From contig NZ_LT635539.1 of assembly GCF_900120195.1 (NCBI RefSeq), positions 378,830 through 442,829 on the forward strand: DNA of 64,000 bases, given 5' to 3'. The first letter of the stretch is position 1; every line of letters starts with the position of its first letter. Made by a program: the position numbers and the translations under genes. Below, piece by piece: positions 8,535 through 17,326 of this stretch. Below the pieces are notes generated by a model. The model did not search any database, had not been told where the DNA came from, and was given only the letters and a program-made list of their open reading frames with translations. The DNA is from Blautia sp. Marseille-P3087. GTDB lineage: Bacteria; Bacillota; Clostridia; Lachnospirales; Lachnospiraceae.

Positions 8535-9476
8535 ATGAATATGAAAAGACTTTTTTTTACAATATTCTGCGTCATGCAGATTGGTTTTATACTTGTGTAT
8601 CCGGCGGAAGCGCTTAAAGCAGCCAGAGAAGGCTTGAATCTGTGGCTGAATGTCATGATTCCGACACTCCTGCCTTTTCTTATCCTTACCGGAATACTGG
8701 TGCAGACAGACCAGATTAGCCGGTTACTGGCACCGCTTAAAAAACTATGGAAAATTGTTTTGGGTATTTCTCCTGCCGGTGCATATGCAGTTCTGGTCGG
8801 AATGCTGTGTGGTTATCCTATGGGGGCAAAAACAACATCGGATCTTTATGAAAATGGAGAGATTACCCAAAATGAAGCAGAATATCTGCTTACCTTTGTG
8901 AATCAGCCAAGCCCGGTATTTGTTCGTACATATCTGTGTCAGATCTGTCTGAATGGCAGTGTTCCATTTTGCAGAATGCTGTTGATTCTTCTTGTGTCTG
9001 AATGGATGACAGCACAGTTTTTTCGTTTTATAGTTTTCAGAAAGAAAAACTATTTCCGTGAAGAAACATTTACGAAAAAAGAGACACCCGTCATAAGCTC
9101 ACCAGGAGCTTTTCTGGATGTCTCCATTATGAATGGGTTTGAAACAATTACCCGGCTGGGTGGATACATTCTTATGTTTTCAATTTTGTCCGCCTGCATC
9201 AGTCGCTGGTATATACCACATAGTGTTCCGGGATATTTGCTGACCGGAATACTGGAACTGACTACCGGTCTATATCGTCTGCAATTGCTGGTACTGCCGG
9301 ACATAACAAAAGGTATGCTGGCAGTTTTCCTTACTGCATGTGGCGGAATCTGTATAACTGCCCAGACCAGAAGTCTTGTGACAAAAGAACTGTCCGTAAA
9401 ATTCTATATTGTGGCAAAACTTCTGAATGGTGTAATTGCTGTGGCTTTATTCTTATTCGTCACCAAGATCGTCTAA
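8535..9476 (+). CDS. ylbJ: YlbJ-type sporulation integral membrane protein
   Basis: The 313-aa product is mostly hydrophobic, with about seven to eight membrane segments and the nucleoside-transporter/gate-type repeats of the YlbJ family; GMLCGYPMGAKTTSDLYENG (about residues 95-114) and FVNQPSPVFV are family hallmarks. In Bacillus YlbJ is needed for heat-resistant spores. The start is uncertain: ATG 8535 or ATG 8541, and neither has a clear AGGAGG site. The last 24 bases overlap, tail to tail, with the coiled-coil gene on the other strand. Confidence 0.85.
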   Translation: MNMKRLFFTIFCVMQIGFILVYPAEALKAAREGLNLWLNVMIPTLLPFLILTGILVQTDQISRLLAPLKKLWKIVLGISPAGAYAVLVGMLCGYPMGAKTTSDLYENGEITQNEAEYLLTFVNQPSPVFVRTYLCQICLNGSVPFCRMLLILLVSEWMTAQFFRFIVFRKKNYFREETFTKKETPVISSPGAFLDVSIMNGFETITRLGGYILMFSILSACISRWYIPHSVPGYLLTGILELTTGLYRLQLLVLPDITKGMLAVFLTACGGICITAQTRSLVTKELSVKFYIVAKLLNGVIAVALFLFVTKIV

Positions 9477-10085
9477 AAGACTGTCTTCTTCCGGTGCCTT
9501 ACTAAGATCCTCATGATAAGATCCTGTCATGGCTGCAGCCTGTGCAGTCTGCGGAGCCAGTTCTTGACGGTTGTGGTTTACAACATCAAGGCAGCTCTGA
9601 AGAGAATCAATAAATCCTTTGTATTTGCCGCCGGCATCTTCAAGAGTCTGAGTCAGTACAGAACCGATGTTTGCCATCATATCATCTGTATAAGTGATGG
9701 CGCTCAGACGAATACTGTTTGCATCCTGAGTGGCGGAATCAAGGATTTCCTGTGCCTGCTTGTTGGCTGCATTGATGGTATCGTTTGCCTGTGCGTATGC
9801 TTTCTGCATGATCTCATGCTGTGTGACAAGTTCCTGGGCCTTTGCCTGTGCATCCGCGATGATACCGTCTGCTTTGGACTGTGCATCTTCCAGAATGGCA
9901 TCCTTATTGCTGATGATCTTCTGATAACGTTTGATCTCGTCCGGTGTTTTCAGACGAAGCTCTCTTAAGAGCTCTTCGATCTCTTCTTTGTTTACAATGA
10001 TCTTTGTTGCGGATAAAGGCTGGAATTTACAGCTCTCTATAAACTCGTCAATTTCATCAATAATCTGTTCGATTCTGCTGCTCAT
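9453..10085 (-). CDS. Coiled-coil protein related to V-type ATPase subunit H annotations
   Basis: The 210-aa protein is almost wholly alpha-helical: Q/A/K-rich heptads from about residue 45 to 130 (ILEDAQSKADGIIADAQAKA and onward) with an acidic C-terminus ending LLDDLGDE. Such proteins are usually auto-named 'vacuolar H+-ATPase subunit H' or 'DivIVA-like' because of the coiled coil; there is no evidence of an ATPase role here. It follows coaD by 19 bases in the mgsA-rsmD-coaD unit. The N-terminal MSSRIEQIIDEIDEFIESCK resembles small division-associated coiled-coil proteins, but that is only inference. Confidence 0.75.
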   Translation of the reverse strand: MSSRIEQIIDEIDEFIESCKFQPLSATKIIVNKEEIEELLRELRLKTPDEIKRYQKIISNKDAILEDAQSKADGIIADAQAKAQELVTQHEIMQKAYAQANDTINAANKQAQEILDSATQDANSIRLSAITYTDDMMANIGSVLTQTLEDAGGKYKGFIDSLQSCLDVVNHNRQELAPQTAQAAAMTGSYHEDLSKAPEEDSLLDDLGDE

Positions 10086-10104
10086 AGTATATTCTCCATT
10101 CTCT

Positions 10105-10599
10105 TTAATTTTTCTCGTTTACCTGCTGAAGTTTCGCGCGTAATGTCGTGGTGATCTCCGGCGGCGCAAATTTTGACAAATCTCCTCCGAAGCGGGCGAC
10201 TTCCTTCATAATGGTGGAACTGACATAAGCATATTCCAGACTGGTAGTGAGGAATACAGTATCTACATCAGGAGCAAGAACTCGATTTGTCTGTGCCATC
10301 TGGAGTTCATACTCAAAGTCCGTGACAGCACGCAAACCACGCACGATTACCTGTGCGTGATTCTCTCTTGCGAAATTAACAGAAAGACCGTCAAATGGTT
10401 TAATGATTACATTTGGTATGTCTTTTGTCGCCTTTTCCAATATATTAACACGTTCTTCCACAGAAAACAACGGACTTTTTGAAGAATTATACAAAACTCC
10501 GACTACTACTCTGTCGAAAGAGACGCTTGCACGCCGGATGACATCCAGATGACCATAGGTCGCCGGATCAAAACTTCCGGGGTATACTGCTGTTACCAT
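10105..10599 (-). CDS. coaD: Phosphopantetheine adenylyltransferase
   Basis: CoaD makes dephospho-CoA from 4'-phosphopantetheine and ATP. The 164-aa product shows the nucleotidyltransferase motif [12 protein letters not shown] at the N-terminus and VSSTIMKE (ISSTxVR type) near residue 128. The open frame begins at GTG 10611, within the end of rsmD, but ATG 10599 ([10 protein letters not shown]) matches the family N-terminus and is chosen. The gap to rsmD is then 8 bases; rsmD-coaD is a very common Firmicute pair. Confidence 0.95.
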   Translation of the reverse strand: MVTAVYPGSFDPATYGHLDVIRRASVSFDRVVVGVLYNSSKSPLFSVEERVNILEKATKDIPNVIIKPFDGLSVNFARENHAQVIVRGLRAVTDFEYELQMAQTNRVLAPDVDTVFLTTSLEYAYVSSTIMKEVARFGGDLSKFAPPEITTTLRAKLQQVNEKN

Positions 10600-10607
10600 G
10601 TGTGATC

Positions 10608-11162
10608 TCACTTTCTTTTATACAAAAATACATGTTTGTTTGTCTTGTATTCTTTAGAGCGTGCCAGTTCATATCCGAGATCGGTCACATAGGAAAAATC
10701 CGTATGCAGATCAGCTTCTGTGATGATCAGTGTGTGTTCATCAGCAAGTGAGCTGTCTGTCAGGTATTCAAGAACCTGACGTTCCAGATCGTGATTATAT
10801 GGCGGATCCATAAAAATACAGTCAAAGGCTCCTCCGCCCTCAAGGGAACGAAGTGCCTGTAAAACATCCATGTTCAGAAGTTTACCATGTTCGGCAAGCT
10901 TTGTAAATGAAAGATTGTCACGGATACAGTTGCAGGCCCTTGGATTCTTTTCTACGAATACAGCATATGCAGCGCCACGGCTTAATGCTTCAATGCCAAT
11001 TCCTCCGCTTCCGCTGAAAAGATCAAGAAAGCGGCAGTCAGGCATTTCAGGCTGCAGAATATTGAACAGTGTTTCTTTTATACGGTCAGTTGTCGGTCGT
11101 GTTTCCATGCCAGGTACGGTTTTGAGATTAAGCCGTCTGGCTGTTCCTGCTATTACTCTCAT
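10608..11162 (-). CDS. rsmD: 16S rRNA (guanine-N2)-methyltransferase RsmD
   Basis: The 184-aa SAM-dependent enzyme methylates G966 of 16S rRNA (E. coli numbering). The SAM-binding motif [18 protein letters not shown] lies near residue 47 and the catalytic MDPPYNHD near 126. The start is ATG 11162 ([10 protein letters not shown]) because its ATGA overlaps the stop codon of mgsA by four bases; the frame extends further upstream to 11180 but inside mgsA. It sits between mgsA and coaD in one operon. Confidence 0.93.
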   Translation of the reverse strand: MRVIAGTARRLNLKTVPGMETRPTTDRIKETLFNILQPEMPDCRFLDLFSGSGGIGIEALSRGAAYAVFVEKNPRACNCIRDNLSFTKLAEHGKLLNMDVLQALRSLEGGGAFDCIFMDPPYNHDLERQVLEYLTDSSLADEHTLIITEADLHTDFSYVTDLGYELARSKEYKTNKHVFLYKRK

Positions 11163-11554
11163 TTTAAATTCAGTCTCCAATCCAGATCACCACGGGCAAG
11201 TCCGAGAATCAGAAGTTCAGCGGTTGCGATATTGGTAGCAACCGGGATATTATACTGGTCACAGCGCATGACTATAGCCTGAATATCAGGTTCTTTTGGA
11301 TCCATCATAACAGGATTATAAAAAAGAATGACCATATCAAGATCCTGACGCTCTACCATTTCCATAAACTGTTTGTCTCCGCCAATGCTTCCTGCAAGAA
11401 ACTTATGCACATGAAGGTTTGTGGCTTCTTCAATTCGACGACCGGTAGTTCCTGTGGCATAAACCTCATGCTTGGCGAGTATATTCTTGTATGCGATACA
11501 GAAATCTTCGATAAGTACTTTTTTACTGTTGTGTGCAATGATTCCTAAATTCAT
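11159..11554 (-). CDS. mgsA: Methylglyoxal synthase
   Basis: The 131-aa enzyme converts dihydroxyacetone phosphate to methylglyoxal and phosphate, a glycolytic bypass under phosphate limitation or sugar overload. IAHNSKK at the start, GTTGRR (about residues 37-42) and FLAGSIGGDKQ (about 52-62) with the phosphate-binding loop and catalytic region are clear. It leads the mgsA-rsmD-coaD operon and has a strong promoter with an unusual inverted repeat over the -10 region. Confidence 0.95.
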   Translation of the reverse strand: MNLGIIAHNSKKVLIEDFCIAYKNILAKHEVYATGTTGRRIEEATNLHVHKFLAGSIGGDKQFMEMVERQDLDMVILFYNPVMMDPKEPDIQAIVMRCDQYNIPVATNIATAELLILGLARGDLDWRLNLK

Positions 11555-11598
11555 CGTTCATCTCTCCATTTTCACCAATACATTACTGGTTTTTTAGT

Positions 11599-11649
11599 TA
11601 TAATATAGCTATTCTCATATATTATAACAAGTCAACAAAAAATTGGCAA
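11599..11649 (-). promoter_or_regulatory. mgsA promoter with inverted repeat over the -10 region
   Basis: On the minus strand TTGCCA (11649-11644), 17 bases, then TATAAT (11626-11621) preceded by TGT (extended -10). A perfect 9-bp inverted repeat TATAATATA-N10-TATATTATA spans 11626-11599, beginning at the -10 hexamer and running over the likely start point. Confidence 0.7.
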
Positions 11650-11671
11650 TTATTTCTTGAAAATTTATACA

Positions 11672-11725
11672 AAAAAACAGTGCAGTCCGGAATCTGATTA
11701 CAGATTTTGGAGCTGCACTGTCTTT
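11672..11725 (-). terminator. Terminator of the SASP gene
   Basis: On the minus strand ACAGTGCAG ... CTGCACTGT closes a long hairpin (further pairing inside: TCC/GGA and AATCTG/CAGATT) followed by TTTTTTTG. It lies 40 bases after the spore protein stop. Confidence 0.85.
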
Positions 11726-11766
11726 ATCCTGAATAATTCAGGAGTTTAGGTTATTGATCAGAATGC

Positions 11767-11994
11767 TCAGTACTGTTCGTTCTGGGAACTTCCGGACATC
11801 TGGCGTTCCTGCTGTTCGATCATCTTTTTGACCATATAGCCGCCGACGCTTCCGTTCTGTTTGGAAGTCAGGTTTCCGTTATATCCATCTGTAAGCGGTA
11901 CTCCCAGTTCGTTTGCAACCTCAAATTTAAAACGATCAAGAGCGCCTTTTGCTTCTGGTACAACTGCTCTGTTAGAAGAAGTATTTTTTGTCAT
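11767..11994 (-). CDS. Alpha/beta-type small acid-soluble spore protein
   Basis: The 75-aa protein matches the SASP family that coats spore DNA and protects it from UV and heat. The GPR protease region FKFEVANELGVPL (about residues 22-34) and the second conserved block GNLTSKQNGSVGGYMVKKMI (about 40-59) are both present. A good AGGAGGAAAT site precedes the ATG. It is monocistronic with its own terminator and is expected to be made in the forespore, although I could not make out a convincing sigma-G promoter in the 80 bases upstream. Confidence 0.95.
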   Translation of the reverse strand: MTKNTSSNRAVVPEAKGALDRFKFEVANELGVPLTDGYNGNLTSKQNGSVGGYMVKKMIEQQERQMSGSSQNEQY

Positions 11995-12099
11995 GATTAT
12001 TTCCTCCTTGGTTTTCGTTTAATTGGATGTTACAGTGCTAGTATATGAAGGATACAGAAAAATAAACTGGAACTTACTGGTTTAACTGGAAATAAAAAA

Positions 12100-12126
12100 T
12101 TCAGATGACCATAAAGATCATCTGAA
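12100..12126 (-). terminator. Terminator after the DUF6465 gene
   Basis: On the minus strand TTCAGATGA-tctttatgg-TCATCTGAA followed by TTTTTTATT, 34 bases after the stop codon. Confidence 0.8.
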
Positions 12127-12159
12127 CCTGATTGAAAAAATAATATTGAAGTCATAAAA

Positions 12160-12543
12160 TTATAAACCGATGAAGCCGGTAATATCGTTGTTGATTACGT
12201 AATGTGCACCATTGTCTTCTGGTTTGATATAAATCTTAAGATCTGTAAGATCGGCTTCTTTTTTGCCCATTTCTTCTGTCCAGATTTTTTTGATGCTGTC
12301 TACAATATCTTTTTCGGATACTTCTTTACCAAGCCACTGTACATATACTTCGGTATTTAAAGAAACAGCTTTTTTGGAAGCAGTTTTTCTGACAGTAGTC
12401 TTTCTGGTAGTTGCTTTTTTAACAGTTGCTTTAACTGCAGCTTTTGCAGTAGTTGTCTTTTTTGCAGGAGCCTCTTTTTCAGTAGCCGGTTTCGCAGTAG
12501 ATGTCTTGAGTTCTGCTTTTTTTGTTGTGGTTCTTGTAGCCAT
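12160..12543 (-). CDS. DUF6465 protein with histone-H1-like Lys/Ala/Thr tail
   Basis: The 127-aa product has two parts. Residues 1-60 are a low-complexity tail of K, A, T and R (runs such as [20 protein letters not shown]), like bacterial H1-type nucleoid proteins. Residues 61-127 form a small acidic domain with [17 protein letters not shown] and a C-terminal ITGFIGL, matching DUF6465. Function is unknown; DNA or RNA binding by the tail is inference. It begins 29 bases after recG behind AGGAGG and ends in a terminator, so it may be the last gene of the recG transcript. Confidence 0.8.
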   Translation of the reverse strand: MATRTTTKKAELKTSTAKPATEKEAPAKKTTTAKAAVKATVKKATTRKTTVRKTASKKAVSLNTEVYVQWLGKEVSEKDIVDSIKKIWTEEMGKKEADLTDLKIYIKPEDNGAHYVINNDITGFIGL

Positions 12544-12572
12544 AATAGCCTCCTTACAAGATGATTATGTTT

Positions 12573-14618
12573 TTACGGTACTAGAATACTACGATTTGTC
12601 AGAATTTGCAACTGTTCTTTCAGAAGCTGATTCTGCGGAAGCGTCAGGTCAGGATCCAGTGAAAGGATTTCTGAAGCTGCCTCACTGGCGGATTTCAGAA
12701 TGGAGGAATCGTTATAAATGTCCCCGATGCGAAATTCCATCACACCGCTCTGGCGGATGCCAAACAGATCTCCCGGTCCGCGGAGTTTTAAATCTTCACC
12801 GGCGATATAAAATCCATCGTTGGATTTATTAAGAATTTCCAGTCGTTTTGAGGTGGTGTCTTCTTTATTTCCCTGTACAAAAATACAATATGACTGATGT
12901 TCTCCACGGCCGACACGTCCGCGGAGCTGGTGAAGCTGTGCAAGACCGAAACGCTCTGCATTTTCAACCATCATGACTGTAGCATTCGGCACGTTAACAC
13001 CGACTTCAACAACGGTAGTTGAAACCAGAATCTGTATCTTGTTTGCCGCGAAACGCTCCATGATCTGATTTTTTTCGGAGGCTTTCATTTTGCCGTGAAG
13101 ATATTCTATCTGAATATCTGACGGAAAGACAGATTTGATTTTTGCAGTATAATCCAGGACATTTTCTGCGTCGAGTCCTTCACTCTCTTCTACCATCGGA
13201 CAGATGATATATACCTGTCTTCCCTCCTGCACCTGTTTTTGGATAAAGGAATATGCCTTTGGGCGATAAGAAATATCTACAACACAGTTTTTGATCGGAA
13301 GTCTTTTGGCAGGAAGCTCGTCGATCACAGAGATATCGAGATCTCCGTACAAAATGATTGCCAGAGTTCTTGGAATCGGTGTTGCACTCATGACGAGAAC
13401 ATTGGGCGGGTTTCCGCGTTCAGCAAGCGATTCGCGCTGCTTGACACCGAAGCGGTGCTGCTCATCAGTGATGACAAGTGAAAGATTTTTGTAGATTACT
13501 TTTTCCTGAATCAGTGCGTGTGTACCGATGATGATCTGTGCTTCGCCCGAAGCAATTTTTGCATAAATTTCACGCTTTTCTTTTGCAGTATTGGAACCTG
13601 TGAGCAGTACTGTACAAAAATCAAGCCCCTGCTGTTTTAATAATCTCATAAAACTTTCATAATGTTGTTTTGCAAGGACTTCTGTCGGAACCATCAATGC
13701 AGACTGATAACCGTTTTCGCAGGAAAGAATCATGGCAAGAAAAGCGATGATCGTTTTTCCGCTTCCTACATCGCCCTGTACCAGACGCGACATAAGTGCC
13801 TGTCCGGACATATCACGTTCAATCTCATACCAGGTATTTAGCTGGGCGTTTGTCAGAGAATAAGGAAGGTTTTCAATGATTTGTTCGGTAATCCAGGTTT
13901 TCTGAATCGGAAAATAATTGGGAGTTTCTTCATTTTTTTCTTTCATCATCTGGATGGACAGGATGAACAGCAGAAATTCATCAAAAACAAGACGCTTTCT
14001 GGAAACAAGCAGTTCTTCCATGCTGAGCGGGAAATGAATAGTGCGCAGTGCATAATTAATGTCTGCAAGCTGGTAACGCTGTCGGATATCTTCCGAAAGA
14101 AATTCACTGTACATAGGAAGATTTTCAAGAAGCTGCCGGATTGTTTTGGTAATGGTTTTGTTGGAAAGTCCGCTTGTCAGGCCGTAGATTGGCTGCAGGC
14201 TGTGCAGAATCTCTTCGTATGCTGCCGGGGTAAAAACTTCCGGATGTTCCATCTGAATCCGGTCTTGTTTTTTGATGACCCGTCCACGTAATACGAAAGT
14301 ACTGCCTTTTTTGAGAATTGTTCTCAAGTATGGCATGTTGAACCATATGACGGAAAGTTTTCCACTCTGGTCGGCAACTGTTGCGGTGATGATCTGTTTT
14401 CCGCCCGTTGAACGAACATAAACGCCGGAACATACCGCAGCAGAGACGGCTTTCACCGTCCCCTCTTCAAGGTCTGCGATATCCACCGGCGCTTCAAATG
14501 CGTCATAATTTCTTGGATAATAGTGAAGGAGATCTTCGGTATCATAGATACCGAGTTTAAAAAAAAGTTTTTCCGTTTTTTCTCCGACACCTTTTAAGGT
14601 CTGTAAACTCTGTCTCAT
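12573..14618 (-). CDS. recG: ATP-dependent DNA helicase RecG
   Basis: The 681-aa protein is full length for RecG, which reverses stalled forks and branch-migrates Holliday junctions. It shows the N-terminal wedge/OB domain (about residues 1-150), Walker A GDVGSGKT (about 284-291), DEQHRFG box (about 386), and the helicase C-terminal motifs including LHQLRGRVGRGEH. It starts only 4 bases after the fakA-like gene. The order Asp23 protein-FakA-RecG is widespread in Firmicutes. Confidence 0.96.
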   Translation of the reverse strand: MRQSLQTLKGVGEKTEKLFFKLGIYDTEDLLHYYPRNYDAFEAPVDIADLEEGTVKAVSAAVCSGVYVRSTGGKQIITATVADQSGKLSVIWFNMPYLRTILKKGSTFVLRGRVIKKQDRIQMEHPEVFTPAAYEEILHSLQPIYGLTSGLSNKTITKTIRQLLENLPMYSEFLSEDIRQRYQLADINYALRTIHFPLSMEELLVSRKRLVFDEFLLFILSIQMMKEKNEETPNYFPIQKTWITEQIIENLPYSLTNAQLNTWYEIERDMSGQALMSRLVQGDVGSGKTIIAFLAMILSCENGYQSALMVPTEVLAKQHYESFMRLLKQQGLDFCTVLLTGSNTAKEKREIYAKIASGEAQIIIGTHALIQEKVIYKNLSLVITDEQHRFGVKQRESLAERGNPPNVLVMSATPIPRTLAIILYGDLDISVIDELPAKRLPIKNCVVDISYRPKAYSFIQKQVQEGRQVYIICPMVEESEGLDAENVLDYTAKIKSVFPSDIQIEYLHGKMKASEKNQIMERFAANKIQILVSTTVVEVGVNVPNATVMMVENAERFGLAQLHQLRGRVGRGEHQSYCIFVQGNKEDTTSKRLEILNKSNDGFYIAGEDLKLRGPGDLFGIRQSGVMEFRIGDIYNDSSILKSASEAASEILSLDPDLTLPQNQLLKEQLQILTNRSILVP

Positions 14619-14622
14619 TTTC

Positions 14623-16290
14623 CTACTCTACAGAAATAATGTAATAGTAAATTGGCTGACCGCCGTTGTTGACTTCAACTTCACAGTCAGGATACTTCTC
14701 TTCCAGTGTGGAAGCAAGTTCTTCTGCTTTTTCTTCAGAAGCATCTGCACCGTAATAAATACTGATTACTTCAGCATCATCGGTCATCATGGCATCTACA
14801 GTAGCAACTGCAACGTTTTCTTTGCCACTGCCTACAGCAAGGATTCCTTTGTCGCCGATACCCATGATATCTCCTTCGTGGATTTCTTTGGCATCGATTC
14901 GGGTATCACGAACGGCATAAGTGATCTGGCCTGTCTGGACACGGGTAATCGCATCTGTCATCTCGGCTGTGTTTTCATCATCTGTTTTTTCAGGGACGAA
15001 GCTGATCAGAGCAGTTACACCTTGAGGAATTGTTTTGGTCGGGATGACAATGATCTTTTTGTCTTCTGTCAGGTCACGAGCCTGATTTGCTGCAAGAATG
15101 ATGTTTTTGTTGTTTGGTAAAATGTAAATGGTCTTTGCATTTACTTTATCAATGGCATTCAGCATGTCCTCAGTACTCGGATTCATAGTCTGACCGCCTT
15201 CAATCAGGTAATCAACACCGAGTTCACGGAAGATATCAGTAAGACCGGCACCTGCGGAAACAGCAATAAATCCGGTCTCTTTCGGCGGTGTCTGCTTCTT
15301 CTCTTCTTCGGTCTGCTGTCTGGCAAGCTTTTCTGCGTCTTTGATCAGTTTTTCCTGATGCTCTTCACGCATATTATCGATTTTCATGCGGGAAAGTGCT
15401 CCGTATGTCAGTGCACGTTCAAATGCCTGTCCCGGATGATTTGTATGCACATGTACTTTTACAATTTCATCATCTGCAACAAGAACGATGGAATCTCCGA
15501 TGGAAGTAAGGAATTCCTTGAAAGAACGCTCTTCTTCGATCGGCATCGGTTTGTCCAGAAGAATGATAAACTCAGTGCAGTAACCGAATTTGATATCGGC
15601 TTCTGCCTGCTGAGAGATCTTTGTGACTGCGGCTGCACCCGGTTTTTCGAAATCGGAATAATCGATTTCTTTGCCGAGGAAACCATCGATTGCTCCTCGC
15701 AGAACTTCCAGAAGACCCTGTCCGCCGGAGTCTACAACACCTGCTTCTTTCAGTACAGGGAGCATTTCCGGTGTACGGGAAAGAGTATATTCTGCGTGCT
15801 CGAATACTTCATGAAAAAACGGCTCAAGTTCTTCTGCTTCCGGTGCAATCTCGGATGCTTTGAGAGCAGCTTCTTTTGCAACAGTCAGGATAGTTCCCTC
15901 TTTTGGTTTCATAACTGCTTTGTAGGCAGTCTCAACTGCTTTTTCCATGGCGGCTGCAATGGAAAGTGCATCCAGTTCTTTAGACTTTCTTACGCTTCTT
16001 GTAAATCCACGAAGAAGCTGGGAAAGAATAACACCGGAGTTTCCTCTTGCACCACGTAAGGAGCCGGAAGAAATTGCCTTTGCAAGTGTTTCCATATCCG
16101 GATCTGTCAGGGCGCCGACTTCAGCGGCTGCTGACATGATCGTCATTGTCATATTTGTACCGGTATCCCCGTCAGGAACAGGGAATACGTTTAATTCATT
16201 AATCCATTCTTTTTTTGCTTCCAGATTTTTGGCACCGGCCAGAAACATTCTGGAAAGTACTTTGGCATCTATGGTTTTCATGTTCACCAC
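14623..16290 (-). CDS. DAK2 domain protein, FakA-type fatty acid kinase
   Basis: The 555-aa protein matches YloV/FakA, the ATP-binding subunit that phosphorylates fatty acids held by FakB. The DAK2 nucleotide-binding motif NVFPVPDGDTGTNM (about residues 34-47) and GARGNSGVILSQLLRGF (about 78-94) are clear, followed by a middle domain and a C-terminal domain ending YYYIISVE. The start is uncertain: GTG 16290, GTG 16287 and ATG 16281 follow one AGGAGG at spacings of 5, 8 and 14 bases. No fakB is seen nearby, as is usual. Confidence 0.88.
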   Translation of the reverse strand: MVNMKTIDAKVLSRMFLAGAKNLEAKKEWINELNVFPVPDGDTGTNMTMTIMSAAAEVGALTDPDMETLAKAISSGSLRGARGNSGVILSQLLRGFTRSVRKSKELDALSIAAAMEKAVETAYKAVMKPKEGTILTVAKEAALKASEIAPEAEELEPFFHEVFEHAEYTLSRTPEMLPVLKEAGVVDSGGQGLLEVLRGAIDGFLGKEIDYSDFEKPGAAAVTKISQQAEADIKFGYCTEFIILLDKPMPIEEERSFKEFLTSIGDSIVLVADDEIVKVHVHTNHPGQAFERALTYGALSRMKIDNMREEHQEKLIKDAEKLARQQTEEEKKQTPPKETGFIAVSAGAGLTDIFRELGVDYLIEGGQTMNPSTEDMLNAIDKVNAKTIYILPNNKNIILAANQARDLTEDKKIIVIPTKTIPQGVTALISFVPEKTDDENTAEMTDAITRVQTGQITYAVRDTRIDAKEIHEGDIMGIGDKGILAVGSGKENVAVATVDAMMTDDAEVISIYYGADASEEKAEELASTLEEKYPDCEVEVNNGGQPIYYYIISVE

Positions 16291-16309
16291 AAGTTCCTCC
16301 TCTGATTTC

Positions 16310-16669
16310 TTAATCTATGGCGCGAACGCCCTCCACATAGATGTTGATTTTTTCGATTTCCATGCCAGTGAAATCTTCAACTTTATATTTGACGTTGCTG
16401 ACAAGATTGTCTGCAATTGTACTGATATTTACGCCATAAGCAACAATAACATGGAAATTCAGGCGGATCTTGTTTTCGTCGGTGATAGTTACACTGATAC
16501 CATGTTTCAGGCTGTCTTTGCGAAGCAGTTTGACAAGGCCATCCTTTACGCTGACTGCGGCCATTCCGATAATACCGAAACATTCCACTGCTACACTTCC
16601 TGCATAGGTGGCAATTACGTCTGTATCAATGACGATCTGCCCCAATCCGGAATCTATACGTCCACTCAT
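16310..16669 (-). CDS. Asp23/Gls24 family protein (YloU)
   Basis: The start ATG 16669 (MSGRIDSGLGQIVIDTDVIA) is chosen over the upstream in-frame codon because GGAGGTACCTAT precedes it. The 119-aa product belongs to the Asp23/Gls24 family, small proteins linked to wall stress in Gram-positives; VAYGVNISTIADNLVSNVK is family-typical. It lies directly before the fakA-like gene with a 19-base gap, the standard yloU-yloV pair. Confidence 0.9.
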   Translation of the reverse strand: MSGRIDSGLGQIVIDTDVIATYAGSVAVECFGIIGMAAVSVKDGLVKLLRKDSLKHGISVTITDENKIRLNFHVIVAYGVNISTIADNLVSNVKYKVEDFTGMEIEKINIYVEGVRAID

Positions 16670-16759
16670 ATAGGTACCTCCAATTTTTTTAGTATGCATG
16701 TATTATAACCTTTTTTTGTACAAAAAGGAATATTAATTTTGAGAATTTCTATTTTTTAC

Positions 16760-16788
16760 TTGCAAAAGGTAAATTCATCTGTTAAAAT
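16760..16788 (+). promoter_or_regulatory. Promoter of rpmB
   Basis: TTGCAA (16760-16765), 17-base spacer, TAAAAT (16783-16788). The transcript would start near 16795, about 30 bases before the ATG. Confidence 0.65.
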
Positions 16789-16825
16789 AAGACCTGTTGA
16801 AAAAAAGCGTCAAGGAGGTGCTATC

Positions 16826-17014
16826 ATGGCTAAATGCGCAGTTTGTGAAAAAGGTGCTTATTTCGGAAATAATGTAAGTCATTCACATAGAAGATCTAAT
16901 AAAATGTGGAAATCTAACGTGAAATCCGTTAGAGTTAAAACCGCTACTGGCGGTGCACAGAAGATGTATGTATGTACTTCTTGTCTGAGATCCGGAAAAG
17001 TAGAAAGAGCATAA
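16826..17014 (+). CDS. rpmB: 50S ribosomal protein L28
   Basis: The 62-aa protein begins MAKCAVCEKGAYFGNNVSHS behind AAGGAGGTGCTATC; a longer in-frame reading from 16739 has no ribosome site. L28 is part of the large ribosomal subunit. This copy has two CxxC pairs (CAVC at residues 4-7 and CTSC near 52-55), so it is the zinc-binding form. It stands alone between a promoter and a terminator, opposite in direction to its neighbours. Confidence 0.97.
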   Translation: MAKCAVCEKGAYFGNNVSHSHRRSNKMWKSNVKSVRVKTATGGAQKMYVCTSCLRSGKVERA

Positions 17015-17041
17015 GATTTCATGATTATGAACGATAAGTAA

Positions 17042-17069
17042 GGCACGGGAAGATTGATCCCGTGCCTTT
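17042..17069 (+). terminator. Terminator of rpmB
   Basis: GGCACGGG-aagattgat-CCCGTGCC followed by TTTATT, 28 bases after the L28 stop codon. Confidence 0.85.
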
Positions 17070-17078
17070 ATTCGTTGC

Positions 17079-17109
17079 AAAAACCGGAGAATCATCATCT
17101 GCTCTCCGG
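17079..17109 (-). terminator. Terminator of the gerW unit / small ORF
   Basis: On the minus strand CCGGAGA-gcagatgatgat-TCTCCGG followed by TTTTTG, placed 4 bases after the stop of the 45-aa reading frame at 17113-17250. It shows that leftward transcripts pass this far. Confidence 0.8.
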
Positions 17110-17112
17110 CCC

Positions 17113-17250
17113 TCATCTGCAAAACATATGGTATCCGCACAGAAGGCAAAGTCCGGCGGAAATAACAATGATCACATTTTCAGAGATCAGCATACCGATC
17201 ACCATACCGATTCCAATGCAAAAAAGCATCAGACCCAAAAGTCTTCCCAC
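17113..17250 (-). CDS. 45-aa hydrophobic membrane peptide, unknown
   Basis: A GTG start at 17250 preceded by a weak GAGG gives MGRLLGLMLFCIGIGMVIGM and ends LCGYHMFCR. Two short hydrophobic helices (about residues 3-20 and 27-40) separated by LISEN make a small hairpin membrane peptide. It is too short for usual ORF cut-offs. Support comes from the terminator immediately after its stop and from the position after gerW, 76 bases downstream. I do not know a function; conservation would decide. Confidence 0.5.
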   Translation of the reverse strand: MGRLLGLMLFCIGIGMVIGMLISENVIIVISAGLCLLCGYHMFCR

Positions 17251-17326
17251 AATCCGAACCTCATCTTAAGAGCTTATAATATTATATGCAGGAAAACTTT
17301 CGGGAATACAGATTTCTGTATATGGT

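Noticed and set aside
11995..12080. A sigma-G promoter before the spore protein gene
   Set aside because: CATATACTA-like sequence is present but no fitting -35 at 17-18 bases; not supported.
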